Both the position numbers and the translations under genes were made by a program. A stretch of 44,225 nucleotides of DNA from NCBI GenBank assembly GCA_964438735.1, contig CAYTLW010000060.1, positions 1 through 44,225 of the forward strand, in the 5' to 3' direction. This document shows positions 22,602 through 30,741 of the stretch, piece by piece. Source of the DNA: CAYTLW01 sp964438735 (GTDB taxonomy: Bacteria > Myxococcota_A > UBA9042). The notes beneath the pieces are model-generated. The model worked only from the letters and a program-made list of their open reading frames with translations, did no database searches and was not told the DNA's origin. The number at the start of each line of letters is the position of its first letter. Within the stretch, counting starts at the first letter, position 1.

Positions 22602-23124
22602 CCAGGGCGTTTGCTGCGACGTCGATCTCCACACGCACCTGCGCCTTGATCTTCAGCGCGCCCAACATGGCGCTGAAAGGCCGGATGCCAAAGTCACGCT
22701 GATCCAGCTCGAAGACGGCCCGGATTCGCCCGTCTGTGGATCTCAGGGAACCGGTCACATCCTTGGACTTGCCGCACAACATCAACTGGCCACGCACCTG
22801 CGCGTCGTCCAGACGGACGGACCCGGCGACGTAACGAATCGTTGGATGGCGCTCGACCCGCAGCACGTCGCGGGCCAGGTTGCGCTGAATCTCCCGCCGG
22901 TCGCGCTCGGACAGCGCACGCTCGTCCCGATGACCCGCCTTCATGGCGCAGACGACCTGCAAAGAGGCCGCCTCGAAGCTGGCCTCGACCCGGCCTGACT
23001 CCTCGTCCACCTGCACGTCCAGGCGTTCGACCCGGAGCAGCAGGTCATGCGCCACGCGCGAGAGCAGCCCCTCCTTGAAGGTATAGACGTGGCAGGCGAC
23101 GTCGTTGGCGTCCAGACGGGGCAT
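22591..23124 (-). CDS. YceI-like family protein without signal peptide
   Basis: A 177-residue protein resembling YceI lipid-binding beta-barrels: YTFKEGLLSRVAHDLLLRVERLDVQVD near the N-terminus (compare F-x-v-rh-ml in YceI) and alternating beta strands to VRGQLMLCGKSKDVTGSLR and FELDQRDFGIRPFSAMLGALKIKAQVRVEIDV at the end. The ATG at 23124 gives MPRLDANDVACHVYTFKEG; the longer frame to 23202 adds only a low-complexity arginine- and proline-rich stretch. Most YceI proteins are exported, but no signal peptide is visible here, so it may act in the cytoplasm. It lies 90 bp downstream of the Cys4 protein gene in the same direction. Its end overlaps malG. Confidence 0.78.
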   Translation of the reverse strand: MPRLDANDVACHVYTFKEGLLSRVAHDLLLRVERLDVQVDEESGRVEASFEAASLQVVCAMKAGHRDERALSERDRREIQRNLARDVLRVERHPTIRYVAGSVRLDDAQVRGQLMLCGKSKDVTGSLRSTDGRIRAVFELDQRDFGIRPFSAMLGALKIKAQVRVEIDVAANALVSP

Positions 23125-23214
23125 GGGGCTCGCCACTCTCCTTGCCCGCGCCGGCGATGTGGGACGCGGGGCACGGCGCGGGCAAGGGGAGCATGCTGCC
23201 ACCCGAAGGAGGAC

Positions 23215-23613
23215 TCAAGCAGCCGGTGACAGGACTGCAGTGGTGGGATGAGTCCGGGGGCGCAGACGCTTGCGTGCCGGGAACGCGGGCAGGGGCAAGC
23301 GCTGCTGAGCGGGCGGCTCGGGCGGGGGCAGGGGGCGACCGAAGCGATCGCGATCGGCGCGGGCATGGCCGAATCGGGTATTGCAAGCCAGGCAGAGCCA
23401 GATGGGCTCGTTGCGGCCGTGGTTGATGCCACCCAACAGGAGCTCGCCGCGATCGGCCTGCTCGCGCACGGCGTCGCTCACGGGGCCGTAGCGGATAGGC
23501 AGCCAGTGGCGGACGGCGGCGCTGCAGTGAGGGCAGCCGCGCTTGCTGGAGCCGGCGCCGTCGCGGGTGTTGTGGGTGGCTGTCGTTGCGGTCTTTCGTC
23601 GGCTCCAGAACAT
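23215..23613 (-). CDS. Small Cys4 (zinc-ribbon-like) protein
   Basis: A 132-residue protein with CPHC (C27/C30) and CLAC (C74/C77) flanking a segment LPIRYGPVSDAVREQADRGELLLGGINHG. The pattern CPxC - I-x-YG-P(S)-x12-RGE-x-x-LGG - W-x-C-x-x-C is shared with a widespread family of small uncharacterised proteins. Four cysteines probably bind one zinc. The C-terminal ~50 residues are Pro/Arg-rich and probably disordered. The start has GAGGAG 8 bases upstream. Upstream lie a 20-bp palindrome (23632-23651) and a CTGAA-N6-TTCAG site (23655-23670). Function unknown. Confidence 0.75.
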   Translation of the reverse strand: MFWSRRKTATTATHNTRDGAGSSKRGCPHCSAAVRHWLPIRYGPVSDAVREQADRGELLLGGINHGRNEPIWLCLACNTRFGHARADRDRFGRPLPPPEPPAQQRLPLPAFPARKRLRPRTHPTTAVLSPAA

Positions 23614-23631
23614 CGGTGTCTCCTCTCAGGT

Positions 23632-23651
23632 CGTGGTGGCACGCTACCACG
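23632..23651. promoter_or_regulatory. 20-bp palindrome before the Cys4 gene
   Basis: CGTGGT-GGCACGCT-ACCACG has perfect 6-bp arms, and inner GC/GC pairs extend the symmetry. It ends 18 bases upstream of the start codon (23613), so it may be an operator or a leader hairpin next to the ribosome site. Confidence 0.45.
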
Positions 23652-23654
23652 GAA

Positions 23655-23670
23655 CTGAAAGGATGTTCAG
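23655..23670. promoter_or_regulatory. CTGAA-N6-TTCAG site, possibly LexA-like
   Basis: A 16-bp site with perfect 5-bp arms, CTGAAAGGATGTTCAG. Its size and ends resemble the LexA box known from myxobacteria, which ends in GTTCAG. It matches that motif only partly in the centre. TGTTCAG also occurs at 23741-23747 and 23752-23758 in the same intergenic region. Assignment is tentative. Confidence 0.3.
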
Positions 23671-23765
23671 TAAACCAAGGGACAGGCTGTGTCCCGCCCA
23701 GACACCATGTGGAAGACGCTGCGGATTACCTGTCAACCTGTGTTCAGGTGTTGTTCAGTATCGGT

Positions 23766-25409
23766 CTACTTGCCGGGGCAGGCGGCGACGACGGCCGGGT
23801 CGAGGCCCTTGCTGCCGTAGTTTTTGTCGAACGCCTTGGCGAAGTCGGCGGCGAGCTTGGCGGCGCGCGCGTCGAAGGCGTCCTTGTCGGCCCAGGTGTT
23901 CTTGGCCTGCAGCACGTCCGAGGGCACGCCGGGGCAGGAGGTGGGCACTTCGAAGTGGAACAGCGGGTCGTGCACGTAGTCCACATCGGCCAGCTTGCCG
24001 GACAGGGCGGCGTCGACCAGGGCGCGGGTCAGGTTGATGTCCATGCGGGCGCCGACGCCGTGGGGGCCGCCACTCCAACCGGTGTTGACCAGGTAGACGC
24101 GGGTGCCGTGCGTGCTCATTTTTTCGCCCAGCAGGCGGGCGTAATCATCGGGATTGCGCGGCATGAAGGGCGCGCCGAAGAAGCGCGAGAAGGTGGACAC
24201 CGGCTCGGTGATGCCGGTCTCGGTGCCGGCGAGCTTGCTGGTGTAGCCCATCAGGAACCAGAGCATGGCCTGGGCCTCGTCCAGCTTGGACACTGGCGGC
24301 AGCACGCCGTTTGCGTCGGCGGTCAGGAAGAGGATGGTATTGGGATGCTGGCTGGTCGGCGGCGTCTTGATGTTGCTCAGCGAGGACAGCGGGTAGGACA
24401 CGCGCGAGTTGGCCGTGTAGCGCTGATCGTCCACATCGAAGTGGCCGTCGGGGTACATCATGCAGTTCTCGACCAGGGCGCCATGCTCATGGGGGTCGGC
24501 CTTGCGGAAGGTGGCGTTCCAGATCTCCGGCTCCTTGTCCTGGCGCAGATCGATGAGCTTGGCGTAGCAGCCGTTCTCGAAGTTGGCGATGCCGTTGTCA
24601 TCCCAGCCATGCTCGTCATCGCCGAGCAGGGCGCGGGTGGGGTCGGCGGACAGGGTCGTCTTGCCGGTGCCCGACAGGCCCAGCAGCAGCGCCGAGTTGC
24701 CGTCGGGGCCCTCGTTGGCCGAGCAATGCAGGGGCAGGATTCCGGCATCGGGCAGCATGTAGTTCATCACCGTGAACATCAGCTTCTTGTTGCTGCCGCA
24801 GTAGGCCGAACCGAAGACCAGGCCGACGCCATTGTCGAAGTCGTGCACGATGGCCATGTGCGTGGTCTCGCCGTTGGGCAGTTTGCGCAGGCGGCCCTCG
24901 TACTTCTTCGGGTCAAGGCGATTGTAGGGCAGCGAGATCAGCAGGAAGGGCTTGCTGCCGTAGATCGATGTATCGATGTCCTCGGGCATGTCACGGAACA
25001 TGTTCAGGCCGAACAGCGAGTGGGTGCCGCGCGGGGTGACCATCTTCAGCGGCAGGGCGTAACGCGAGTCAGCGCCGACGGCGCGGTCGGTGACGAAGAG
25101 CTGATCGTGCTCCGCGAGGGCGGCCATGGCGTCTTCCCAGATCATCTCCCAGGTCTCCGGGTCGAGCGGGATGTTATTGGGCGCATCCCAGTCGATGTTG
25201 GCCTCGCTGCCGGCCTGCCGGACCACCATGGTGTCCTTGGGGCTGCGCCCGGTGGACTCGGGACGCGTCCAGGTCACCAGGGCGCCGTCCGCGGACACGA
25301 CGGCCTCACGTGCACCGATGGCGTGGTCGACCAGGTCGGCACGACTCGGGTTGTTGATGACCTTCGGGTGCTTGGCGAGGACTGCGTCGAGGGTGGCTTG
25401 GAAGTTCAT
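23766..25409 (-). CDS. pckA: Phosphoenolpyruvate carboxykinase (ATP)
   Basis: A 547-residue cytoplasmic enzyme that converts oxaloacetate and ATP to PEP, CO2 and ADP, the first committed step of gluconeogenesis. Evidence includes the ATP-type P-loop GLSGTGKTTLSAD (about residue 255), the upstream FGSAYCGSNKKLMFTVMNYMLP region, DDEHGWDDNGIANFENGCYAK, and LMGYTSKLAGTETGITEP. The ATG at 25409 has GGAG 8 bases upstream and gives the family N-terminus; the open frame to 25655 adds unrelated sequence. It is divergent from the MYXO-CTERM-like gene. Length is normal for the ATP-dependent family. Confidence 0.96.
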   Translation of the reverse strand: MNFQATLDAVLAKHPKVINNPSRADLVDHAIGAREAVVSADGALVTWTRPESTGRSPKDTMVVRQAGSEANIDWDAPNNIPLDPETWEMIWEDAMAALAEHDQLFVTDRAVGADSRYALPLKMVTPRGTHSLFGLNMFRDMPEDIDTSIYGSKPFLLISLPYNRLDPKKYEGRLRKLPNGETTHMAIVHDFDNGVGLVFGSAYCGSNKKLMFTVMNYMLPDAGILPLHCSANEGPDGNSALLLGLSGTGKTTLSADPTRALLGDDEHGWDDNGIANFENGCYAKLIDLRQDKEPEIWNATFRKADPHEHGALVENCMMYPDGHFDVDDQRYTANSRVSYPLSSLSNIKTPPTSQHPNTILFLTADANGVLPPVSKLDEAQAMLWFLMGYTSKLAGTETGITEPVSTFSRFFGAPFMPRNPDDYARLLGEKMSTHGTRVYLVNTGWSGGPHGVGARMDINLTRALVDAALSGKLADVDYVHDPLFHFEVPTSCPGVPSDVLQAKNTWADKDAFDARAAKLAADFAKAFDKNYGSKGLDPAVVAACPGK

Positions 25410-25498
25410 GCTGGGTCTCCGTGGGGCAGTTCCATGTCGGGTGCGGGCAGAAATCGTCCGGTCGCCCCGTGGCGATCGGTGGCGTGATCGGGGCGGCG

Positions 25499-25526
25499 AG
25501 CATAACGGCCGTCGCAGTACCGGCAA
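25499..25526 (-). promoter_or_regulatory. Possible pckA promoter
   Basis: On the minus strand TTGCCG is followed after 16 bases by TATGCT, each matching 4 of 6 consensus bases. The -10 lies 90 bases before the pckA start, within the 236-bp divergent gap. This is a by-eye call. Confidence 0.35.
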
Positions 25527-25645
25527 CCGCTGGCGGAAAACGCTGCGATGCCGGTTGGCTTGCCGGGTCGCGGCGGCGTGGTTACCCTGCGCCGCCGAGC
25601 CACGACATGCCCCCGTTCCTGCCCATGAAAGCCCCCGGTAGTAAA

Positions 25646-26416
25646 ATGTCTTCAACGATTTCCAAGGCCCCTGGTGGTCGATTGACCGGCGCCATCTCGG
25701 TGCTGGCGCTCACACTCTCCGTGGCTGCGCCCGCGATGGCATCGGCGCCCGCCGATCCGCCGGCGCCAGCGACCGCGTTGACGGCCGATAACATGGCCAC
25801 TGCGGTCAAACCGGCGGGCTTCCGCTACGCGATCATCCGCGATGGCATCGTCGATGACGTGAGCGACACCCTGCTCTACGTCAAGGCGTCCAAGGCGGCC
25901 AAGACCAGCCGCGCCGTGCCAATCCCCAAGGATCGCAAGCTGCTCGGCACGCTGATCGCCGGCGGCAAGGTCGAGGACCTGGTCAAGGGCACCACGTTGA
26001 CGGTGCGCTACGACCCCAAGGGCGTGGTCCGACCCGAGATCGTGATCCAGGGCAAGGCCGAGCTGCAGGTGCTCGAGGGCGCCAAGGTGATCGATCGGGG
26101 TGGCAACAAGCTCTACGTGACCCTGGCCGACGGCAGCTCGCGCGGCTTCGAAATCGAAGGCGGGGCCAAGGCGTGGGAGGGCGTGGTCAGCAACGGGCCG
26201 GCCTCTGCGCTCATTGGCGGCGCAAAGATCCGCATCCATTTCGACCCGAGCGGTCGGGCGCCCCTGCGCATCGAGTTGATGGACCCGCCAAAGGCAGAGG
26301 CAAAGGACAAGGGATGCGGCTGCGGGGTGGCCGGAAGTGGCGGGATTCCCGCCGGCGCCATGTTCTTATCGACCCTCTGCCTGTTGGCCCTGCTCAGGCG
26401 GCGTGTCAGCGCTTGA
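25646..26416 (+). CDS. Exported protein with MYXO-CTERM-like tail
   Basis: A 256-residue protein. It has a signal peptide (LTGAISVLALTLSVAAPAMASA), a ~190-residue beta-rich region of short repeated strands (SDTLLYVKASKAAK, GTLIAGGKVEDLVKGTTLTVRYDPKG, GGNKLYVTLADGSSRGFEIEG, GGAKIRIHFDPSGRAPLRIEL), and the end KGCGCGVAGSGG + hydrophobic LSTLCLLALL + RRRVSA. A Cys-Gly-Cys motif, a membrane helix and terminal arginines define MYXO-CTERM sorting tails, which are processed and moved to the cell surface in myxobacteria. The start could also be ATG 25625 or further upstream; none has a strong ribosome site. Function of the body is unknown. Confidence 0.75.
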   Translation: MSSTISKAPGGRLTGAISVLALTLSVAAPAMASAPADPPAPATALTADNMATAVKPAGFRYAIIRDGIVDDVSDTLLYVKASKAAKTSRAVPIPKDRKLLGTLIAGGKVEDLVKGTTLTVRYDPKGVVRPEIVIQGKAELQVLEGAKVIDRGGNKLYVTLADGSSRGFEIEGGAKAWEGVVSNGPASALIGGAKIRIHFDPSGRAPLRIELMDPPKAEAKDKGCGCGVAGSGGIPAGAMFLSTLCLLALLRRRVSA

Positions 26417-26462
26417 CACCCCCACCCGGACGCGACGATGCTGCGCGACCGGGAGCGTTGCC

Positions 26463-27425
26463 ATGGCCAATGATCGCGATTTTGAACTCATCGTCCGCAC
26501 CATCGTCGACCGCGTCCAGGCGGAGATGGGGGGCGGCGCGCCAAAATCCTCCTGCGGCAGCAAGCCCGCACCCTCGTTGGCACCGCCGACGCCCAAGACT
26601 CCCTGCAAAGCCGGCAAAGGCCAGTGCACGGGCTGTGGCTGGTCGGTCTCCCGCCGCCCGGTAGACACCCGCAAGATCATCGATCTGGGCGCCGCGCGCG
26701 TGTCCGCCAACGCCAAGGGCCTCGACGGACAGATGGTCCGCTCCGACCTGGCTGGCTACATCGATCACACCCTGTTGAAAGCCCGGGTCGACCGCGACGA
26801 GCTGCGCAAACTCTGCGGCGAGGCGCGCCAGTACAAGTTCGCCTCGGTCTGCGTCAACGCCAGCAATGTGGCCTTCTGCTCGCGTGAACTGCGCGGCGCG
26901 GGGGTGATGGTCTGCGCCGTGGTCGGCTTCCCGCTGGGCGCCATGACGCCAGCAGCGAAAGCCTTCGAGACCCGCGAGGCGGTTCGCGATGGGGCCAACG
27001 AAATCGATATGGTGATCAACATCGGCGCCCTGAAGTCGCGTGACTACGGGCTGCTGATGCAGGACATCAAGTCGGTCGTCGACGCCGCCCGACCCCACCG
27101 GGTCAAAGTGATCCTGGAGACGTGCGAACTCACCGATGAGGAGAAGATCATCGCCTGCGCACTGTCCAAGGTTGCCGGCGCGGCCTTCGTCAAGACGTCC
27201 ACCGGCTTCGGACCGGGCGGCGCCACCGCCGCGGACGTGGCGCTGATGAAGCGCATCGTCGGCGACGAGCTCGAGGTGAAGGCTTCGGGCGGCGTGCGCA
27301 CAGCGGATGACGTGGACGCCATGATCGCTGCCGGCGCCACCCGCATCGGCGCCAGCGCCTCCATCGCCATCGTCAAGGGCAAGAAGGCCGCAAAAGGCGG
27401 CAAGCGCGCCGCGGGCGGCTATTAG
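26463..27425 (+). CDS. deoC: Deoxyribose-phosphate aldolase with N-terminal extension
   Basis: A 320-residue enzyme cleaving 2-deoxyribose-5-phosphate to glyceraldehyde-3-phosphate and acetaldehyde. Core from about residue 96: YIDHTLLKA, EIDMVINIGALKS (D182), AAFVKTSTGFGPGGAT with Schiff-base K244, and VKASGGVRT (K273). The usual enzyme has 220-260 residues. Here ~95 residues precede it: an amphipathic helix (DFELIVRTIVDRVQAEM), a Pro/Ala linker with cysteines C31 and C48, then QCTGCGW (C55/C58). A short amphipathic helix joined by a flexible linker resembles the encapsulation peptides of bacterial microcompartment enzymes, but no shell gene is in this window. Start 26463 has GGGAG 7 bases upstream. 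Confidence 0.92.
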   Translation: MANDRDFELIVRTIVDRVQAEMGGGAPKSSCGSKPAPSLAPPTPKTPCKAGKGQCTGCGWSVSRRPVDTRKIIDLGAARVSANAKGLDGQMVRSDLAGYIDHTLLKARVDRDELRKLCGEARQYKFASVCVNASNVAFCSRELRGAGVMVCAVVGFPLGAMTPAAKAFETREAVRDGANEIDMVINIGALKSRDYGLLMQDIKSVVDAARPHRVKVILETCELTDEEKIIACALSKVAGAAFVKTSTGFGPGGATAADVALMKRIVGDELEVKASGGVRTADDVDAMIAAGATRIGASASIAIVKGKKAAKGGKRAAGGY

Positions 27426-27465
27426 ACACCGACGTCGGCGGACCGCTCCACCAGCGGAGACCCAC

Positions 27466-29559
27466 ATGGTAGCGAATCATCCCCGCTGGCATCGGTTGTG
27501 GCCGATCGCTGCGTTGCTGGTGCTCGCCCTCTCCGGTTGCGTTCGGGACGACGCCGGGGAGGATGACAGTCCATCCAGCGACGCCTGCTCGGGCACCGCC
27601 TGCGACGTGGCCATCTCGGATGACTGCACCGAAGGCTGCGGCGATCCATTCGCTGGCGAGGAGACTGGCGCGGTCGCCCGTTTCGAGCCCGACAAGGCGG
27701 CGTCGGACTGGCATGCGATGCCCTTCCCCACCGATTTCAGGAAGGTGAGTGGCAAGCTGCAGCTGGCCGGCTTCCCGCCCAATCGCAAGGGCGAGATCCT
27801 GCCGCTGTTGGAGAAATACATCACCCTGGCAGAGACCAGGTTGGATGGCTTCAGCATCGCGCCGACCATCTTCGTGGCTTTCGACAAGCCGCTGGATCCG
27901 GAGCAGATGCCCAGCCTCCAGGAGACCTACACCAGCGACGACTTCCTCTTCCTGGTCGACATCAGCCCGGACAGCCCCGAGTACGGCCGCCGCATTCCCT
28001 TGCAATGGAAACTGCGCGGCGCCGAGCGCGGCCAGGTCGAGGCCGCCAACCTGGTCGCAATCCAGCCCACGTGGGGGGTCTCGCTGCGCCCCGGCACCAC
28101 GTACGGGTTCGTCATGCGCAGGCGAATCCGCGATGTCGACAACAAGATCCTGGCCCGCCCGCCGGCGCTGGCGACCATCTTGGACCAGGAGTTCGACGGC
28201 AAAGGCACGCTCGATGCGGCCCATCAGAAGATGGCCGACAGCTTCGCGCCGCTCTTCGCCGCCATGAAGAAGGGCGACGTCAAGGTCAACCCGAAAGCCA
28301 TCGCGGCGCTGACGGTGTTCACTACGGCGGAACCCATCAAGGAGATCCAGGCCATGGCCGCCTGGACGCGCAAGAACACCACCCGAAAGCCCGCCTACGG
28401 CTGGAAGAAGTGGGAGGCCAAGGACAACTTCAAGCTGGTCCGTGGCAAGTACGCGGGGCCCAACTTCCAGGCCGGCGAGGTGCCCTACATGACCGAAGGC
28501 GGCGGCTTTGTCTTCGATGACAAGGGCAACCCGGTCATTCAGCGCACCGAAGACGCCCTGCGGGTGGCCATCGCGGTGCCCGGCAGCACGGCGCAGATGG
28601 TCGGTGGCAAGTTGCCGGTGGTCATCTACTCGCACGGCACCGGCGGCGACTACGACTCCTTCAGGCACCAGAAGGTCATCGACATGTTGTGCGAGTCCGG
28701 CCTGGCCGTGATCGGCATCGAGCAGCCGCTCCACGGCACCCGCGGAGGCGACCCGCCGCTGTCGGATATGCTGGTCGACCAGGCCTCTTTCAACTTCCTC
28801 AACCCGGAGTCCGGGCGCACCACCTTCCGCCAGGGTGTGCTCGATAACGTCTTCCTGATCGAGATGCTCCGCGACGGCATGTTGGACATTCCGGCGGCCA
28901 GCTCACCCAGCGGCGACACGGTCCGCTTCGACGCCAATCGCATGCTCTTCTTCGGCCACAGCCAGGGGGGCATCGTCGGCGCCCTGTTGACGACGGTCGA
29001 GCCCTATATTCGGGCGTTCGTGCTCTCCGGAGCGGGCGGCGGCCTGTCGTTGACCGCCATGCTGCGCAAGGATCCCCTGGACTTCGAGAAGGTCATCTCG
29101 GGCGCCCTGAACCTGGACGAAGGCGAGCTCACCGAGTTCCATCCGGCGCTGGCGATCATTCAGATGCTGGTCGACATCACCGACCCGCTGGCGTATGGGC
29201 GGCACGCCTTCGAGCGGGAGGCGAAGCACTCCCCACCACACATCCTGCTGACCGAAGGGCTCAAGGATACGGCGACCCCAGCGGCCACCGCCGAGGCGCT
29301 GGCGGCGTCCATGCAGATGGCCATCCGCTACCCGGCTGCCCACAAGAACGCCGCCATGAACGCCATCGGCACCATGGAGATCGCGCCGCCGTTTCGGAAC
29401 AACCTCGAGGTCAACGGCAGCAAGGTCACCTCGGTGCTGGTGCAATACGCGCAGGGAGATCACTTCATCGTGTTCAAGAAGAACGGCGGCCGGGCACTGG
29501 CCCACTCGTTCCTCTTCCGCGTAGCCACCGAAGGCGTGCCGTTGATCGAGAAGCACTGA
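27466..29559 (+). CDS. Lipoprotein alpha/beta hydrolase
   Basis: A 697-residue lipoprotein with lipobox LSGC (C25) and an acidic, Cys-containing linker (CSGTACDVAISDDCTEGC). An N-terminal ~300-residue beta-rich part is followed by an alpha/beta hydrolase domain starting LPVVIYSHGTGGDYDSF. Triad candidates: nucleophile S499 in GHSQGG, Asp in GLKDTATP (about 601) and His in GDHF (about 666). The order fits lipases/esterases. An N-terminal part with AMPFPTDF and a domain describing values that sit between it and the hydrolase is seen in a group of deltaproteobacterial surface lipases. Start 27466 has GGAG 6 bases upstream, 40 bp after deoC. Substrate unknown. Confidence 0.82.
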   Translation: MVANHPRWHRLWPIAALLVLALSGCVRDDAGEDDSPSSDACSGTACDVAISDDCTEGCGDPFAGEETGAVARFEPDKAASDWHAMPFPTDFRKVSGKLQLAGFPPNRKGEILPLLEKYITLAETRLDGFSIAPTIFVAFDKPLDPEQMPSLQETYTSDDFLFLVDISPDSPEYGRRIPLQWKLRGAERGQVEAANLVAIQPTWGVSLRPGTTYGFVMRRRIRDVDNKILARPPALATILDQEFDGKGTLDAAHQKMADSFAPLFAAMKKGDVKVNPKAIAALTVFTTAEPIKEIQAMAAWTRKNTTRKPAYGWKKWEAKDNFKLVRGKYAGPNFQAGEVPYMTEGGGFVFDDKGNPVIQRTEDALRVAIAVPGSTAQMVGGKLPVVIYSHGTGGDYDSFRHQKVIDMLCESGLAVIGIEQPLHGTRGGDPPLSDMLVDQASFNFLNPESGRTTFRQGVLDNVFLIEMLRDGMLDIPAASSPSGDTVRFDANRMLFFGHSQGGIVGALLTTVEPYIRAFVLSGAGGGLSLTAMLRKDPLDFEKVISGALNLDEGELTEFHPALAIIQMLVDITDPLAYGRHAFEREAKHSPPHILLTEGLKDTATPAATAEALAASMQMAIRYPAAHKNAAMNAIGTMEIAPPFRNNLEVNGSKVTSVLVQYAQGDHFIVFKKNGGRALAHSFLFRVATEGVPLIEKH

Positions 29560-29570
29560 GTCCGACGCGT

Positions 29571-30515
29571 TCAGTCGACCCTTGGCAGCCCGGGCAACAG
29601 CCCGTCCACCAGCGAATCGTGACCGCCGTCGACATGGTGAACGATGGCCTGCGCCATGAGCTCGGGTCGATCGTGGTGCAGGTTGTGACCGGCCTCCGGC
29701 ACGGTGCCGACCAGGGCGTGAGGCAGCAGGTCGGCGCGCGCCTGCAGGTCCATGGCGCGGTGATCGGAGTTCTCGCCGTAGAGCACCAGCGTGGGCACGC
29801 TCACCGCCTGCCAGATGAGCCGTGCGTCCTGCTCCAGGAAGGGCTTCGCCGCTGGCGTCAGGTGTAGGGGATCATGGCGCCAGACGCGGGCCGTTGGCGA
29901 ATGGTCCGCGTCTGCGGGAGGGGGTCGCGTCAGGTCCTCTGCCAGCTGCATCGCATGGGCCGGCGCCAGGGCCGGATTGCGCTGGACCAGGCGGTCGGCG
30001 GCGGCCTGCAGGCTGTCCAGTGGCCGCAGATGGCGCGCCCGCTGCGCCGGAGGCCCGCCCAGAGCTGCCGTGCCCTGGATCACCAGCCAGCGCCGCAATC
30101 GAGCCAGCGAGCGCTCCGACTGATCGAAGGGCGGGCCCAGCCCCTCCAACACAACAAGGCTGCGCACCTCGCCGATGCCCAAAGCCACCATACCCGTAGC
30201 CACCGAACCGCCCATGGAGTGGCCGACCAGGTGAAAGGGGCCCGGCAGGGCGTGGGCCACCAGCGCGGCCATGTCGGACCAGTAGTCGTAGAAGTGGTAA
30301 TAGCCGCCTTCGCCTACCCAGCCGCTGTGACCAAAGCCGCGAAAGTCGGGCGCCAGCACCTGCATCCCCGCCTCGACCAGCGCCCTGGCGATGGGTCGAA
30401 ACGACAGCCCGGAATCGAGAAAGCCGTGCAGGCAGAGCACCGCGGGCGCATCGACCGGGCCCAATCTGTGCAGCGCCAGGCGAAGGCCGCGGGCTTGAAA
30501 GGTCTCGGTCTGCAC
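29571..30515 (-). CDS. Alpha/beta hydrolase
   Basis: A 314-residue cytoplasmic hydrolase: LCLHGFLDSGLSF (oxyanion strand), APDFRGFGHSGW, nucleophile elbow GHSMGGS, acid loop LVLYGENSDHRAM and histidine in EAGHNLHHDRPE. The start is a GTG at 30515, 4 bases after GGGGGAGGAG; the open frame extends much further upstream (to 31085) but that part overlaps the opposite gene and is composition-biased. It is convergent with the lipoprotein hydrolase gene, 11 bp apart, and divergent from ompH. Substrate unknown. Confidence 0.87.
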   Translation of the reverse strand: MQTETFQARGLRLALHRLGPVDAPAVLCLHGFLDSGLSFRPIARALVEAGMQVLAPDFRGFGHSGWVGEGGYYHFYDYWSDMAALVAHALPGPFHLVGHSMGGSVATGMVALGIGEVRSLVVLEGLGPPFDQSERSLARLRRWLVIQGTAALGGPPAQRARHLRPLDSLQAAADRLVQRNPALAPAHAMQLAEDLTRPPPADADHSPTARVWRHDPLHLTPAAKPFLEQDARLIWQAVSVPTLVLYGENSDHRAMDLQARADLLPHALVGTVPEAGHNLHHDRPELMAQAIVHHVDGGHDSLVDGLLPGLPRVD

Positions 30516-30625
30516 GGGTCTCCTCCCCCGGGTGAGGCAGAGGTCTACCGTTCCAGGTCGACCCTGTCGAGCGTGGATGAGGCTGCGTGGCCGCCGGAAT
30601 ACCCTGCGCCGGCCGCGCGTTGGCC

Positions 30626-30654
30626 TTGACCAGGGGCGGCGACCGGGCGATAAC
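30626..30654 (+). promoter_or_regulatory. Candidate promoter for ompH
   Basis: TTGACC (30626-30631), 17-base spacer, GATAAC (30649-30654). These match 5/6 and 4/6 of the -35 and -10 consensus. The leader to the ATG at 30742 would be about 80 bases. Confidence 0.5.
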
Positions 30655-30741
30655 GCCCCGCCGAAGCCGGCCGCGGGTGCCCACTGCCCCGCGTCCATGG
30701 TCCACCACCGGCCCATGAACCCACGCCGCCCAGGACTTGCC

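Noticed and set aside
23586..25487. 633-residue plus-strand open frame opposite pckA
   Set aside because: It is the antisense shadow of a clear PEP carboxykinase gene, has biased composition rich in Gly, Val and Ala, and no domain.
26463..29559. Microcompartment operon
   Set aside because: Only the aldolase has a possible targeting helix; no shell protein, phosphotransacylase or aldehyde dehydrogenase gene is nearby.
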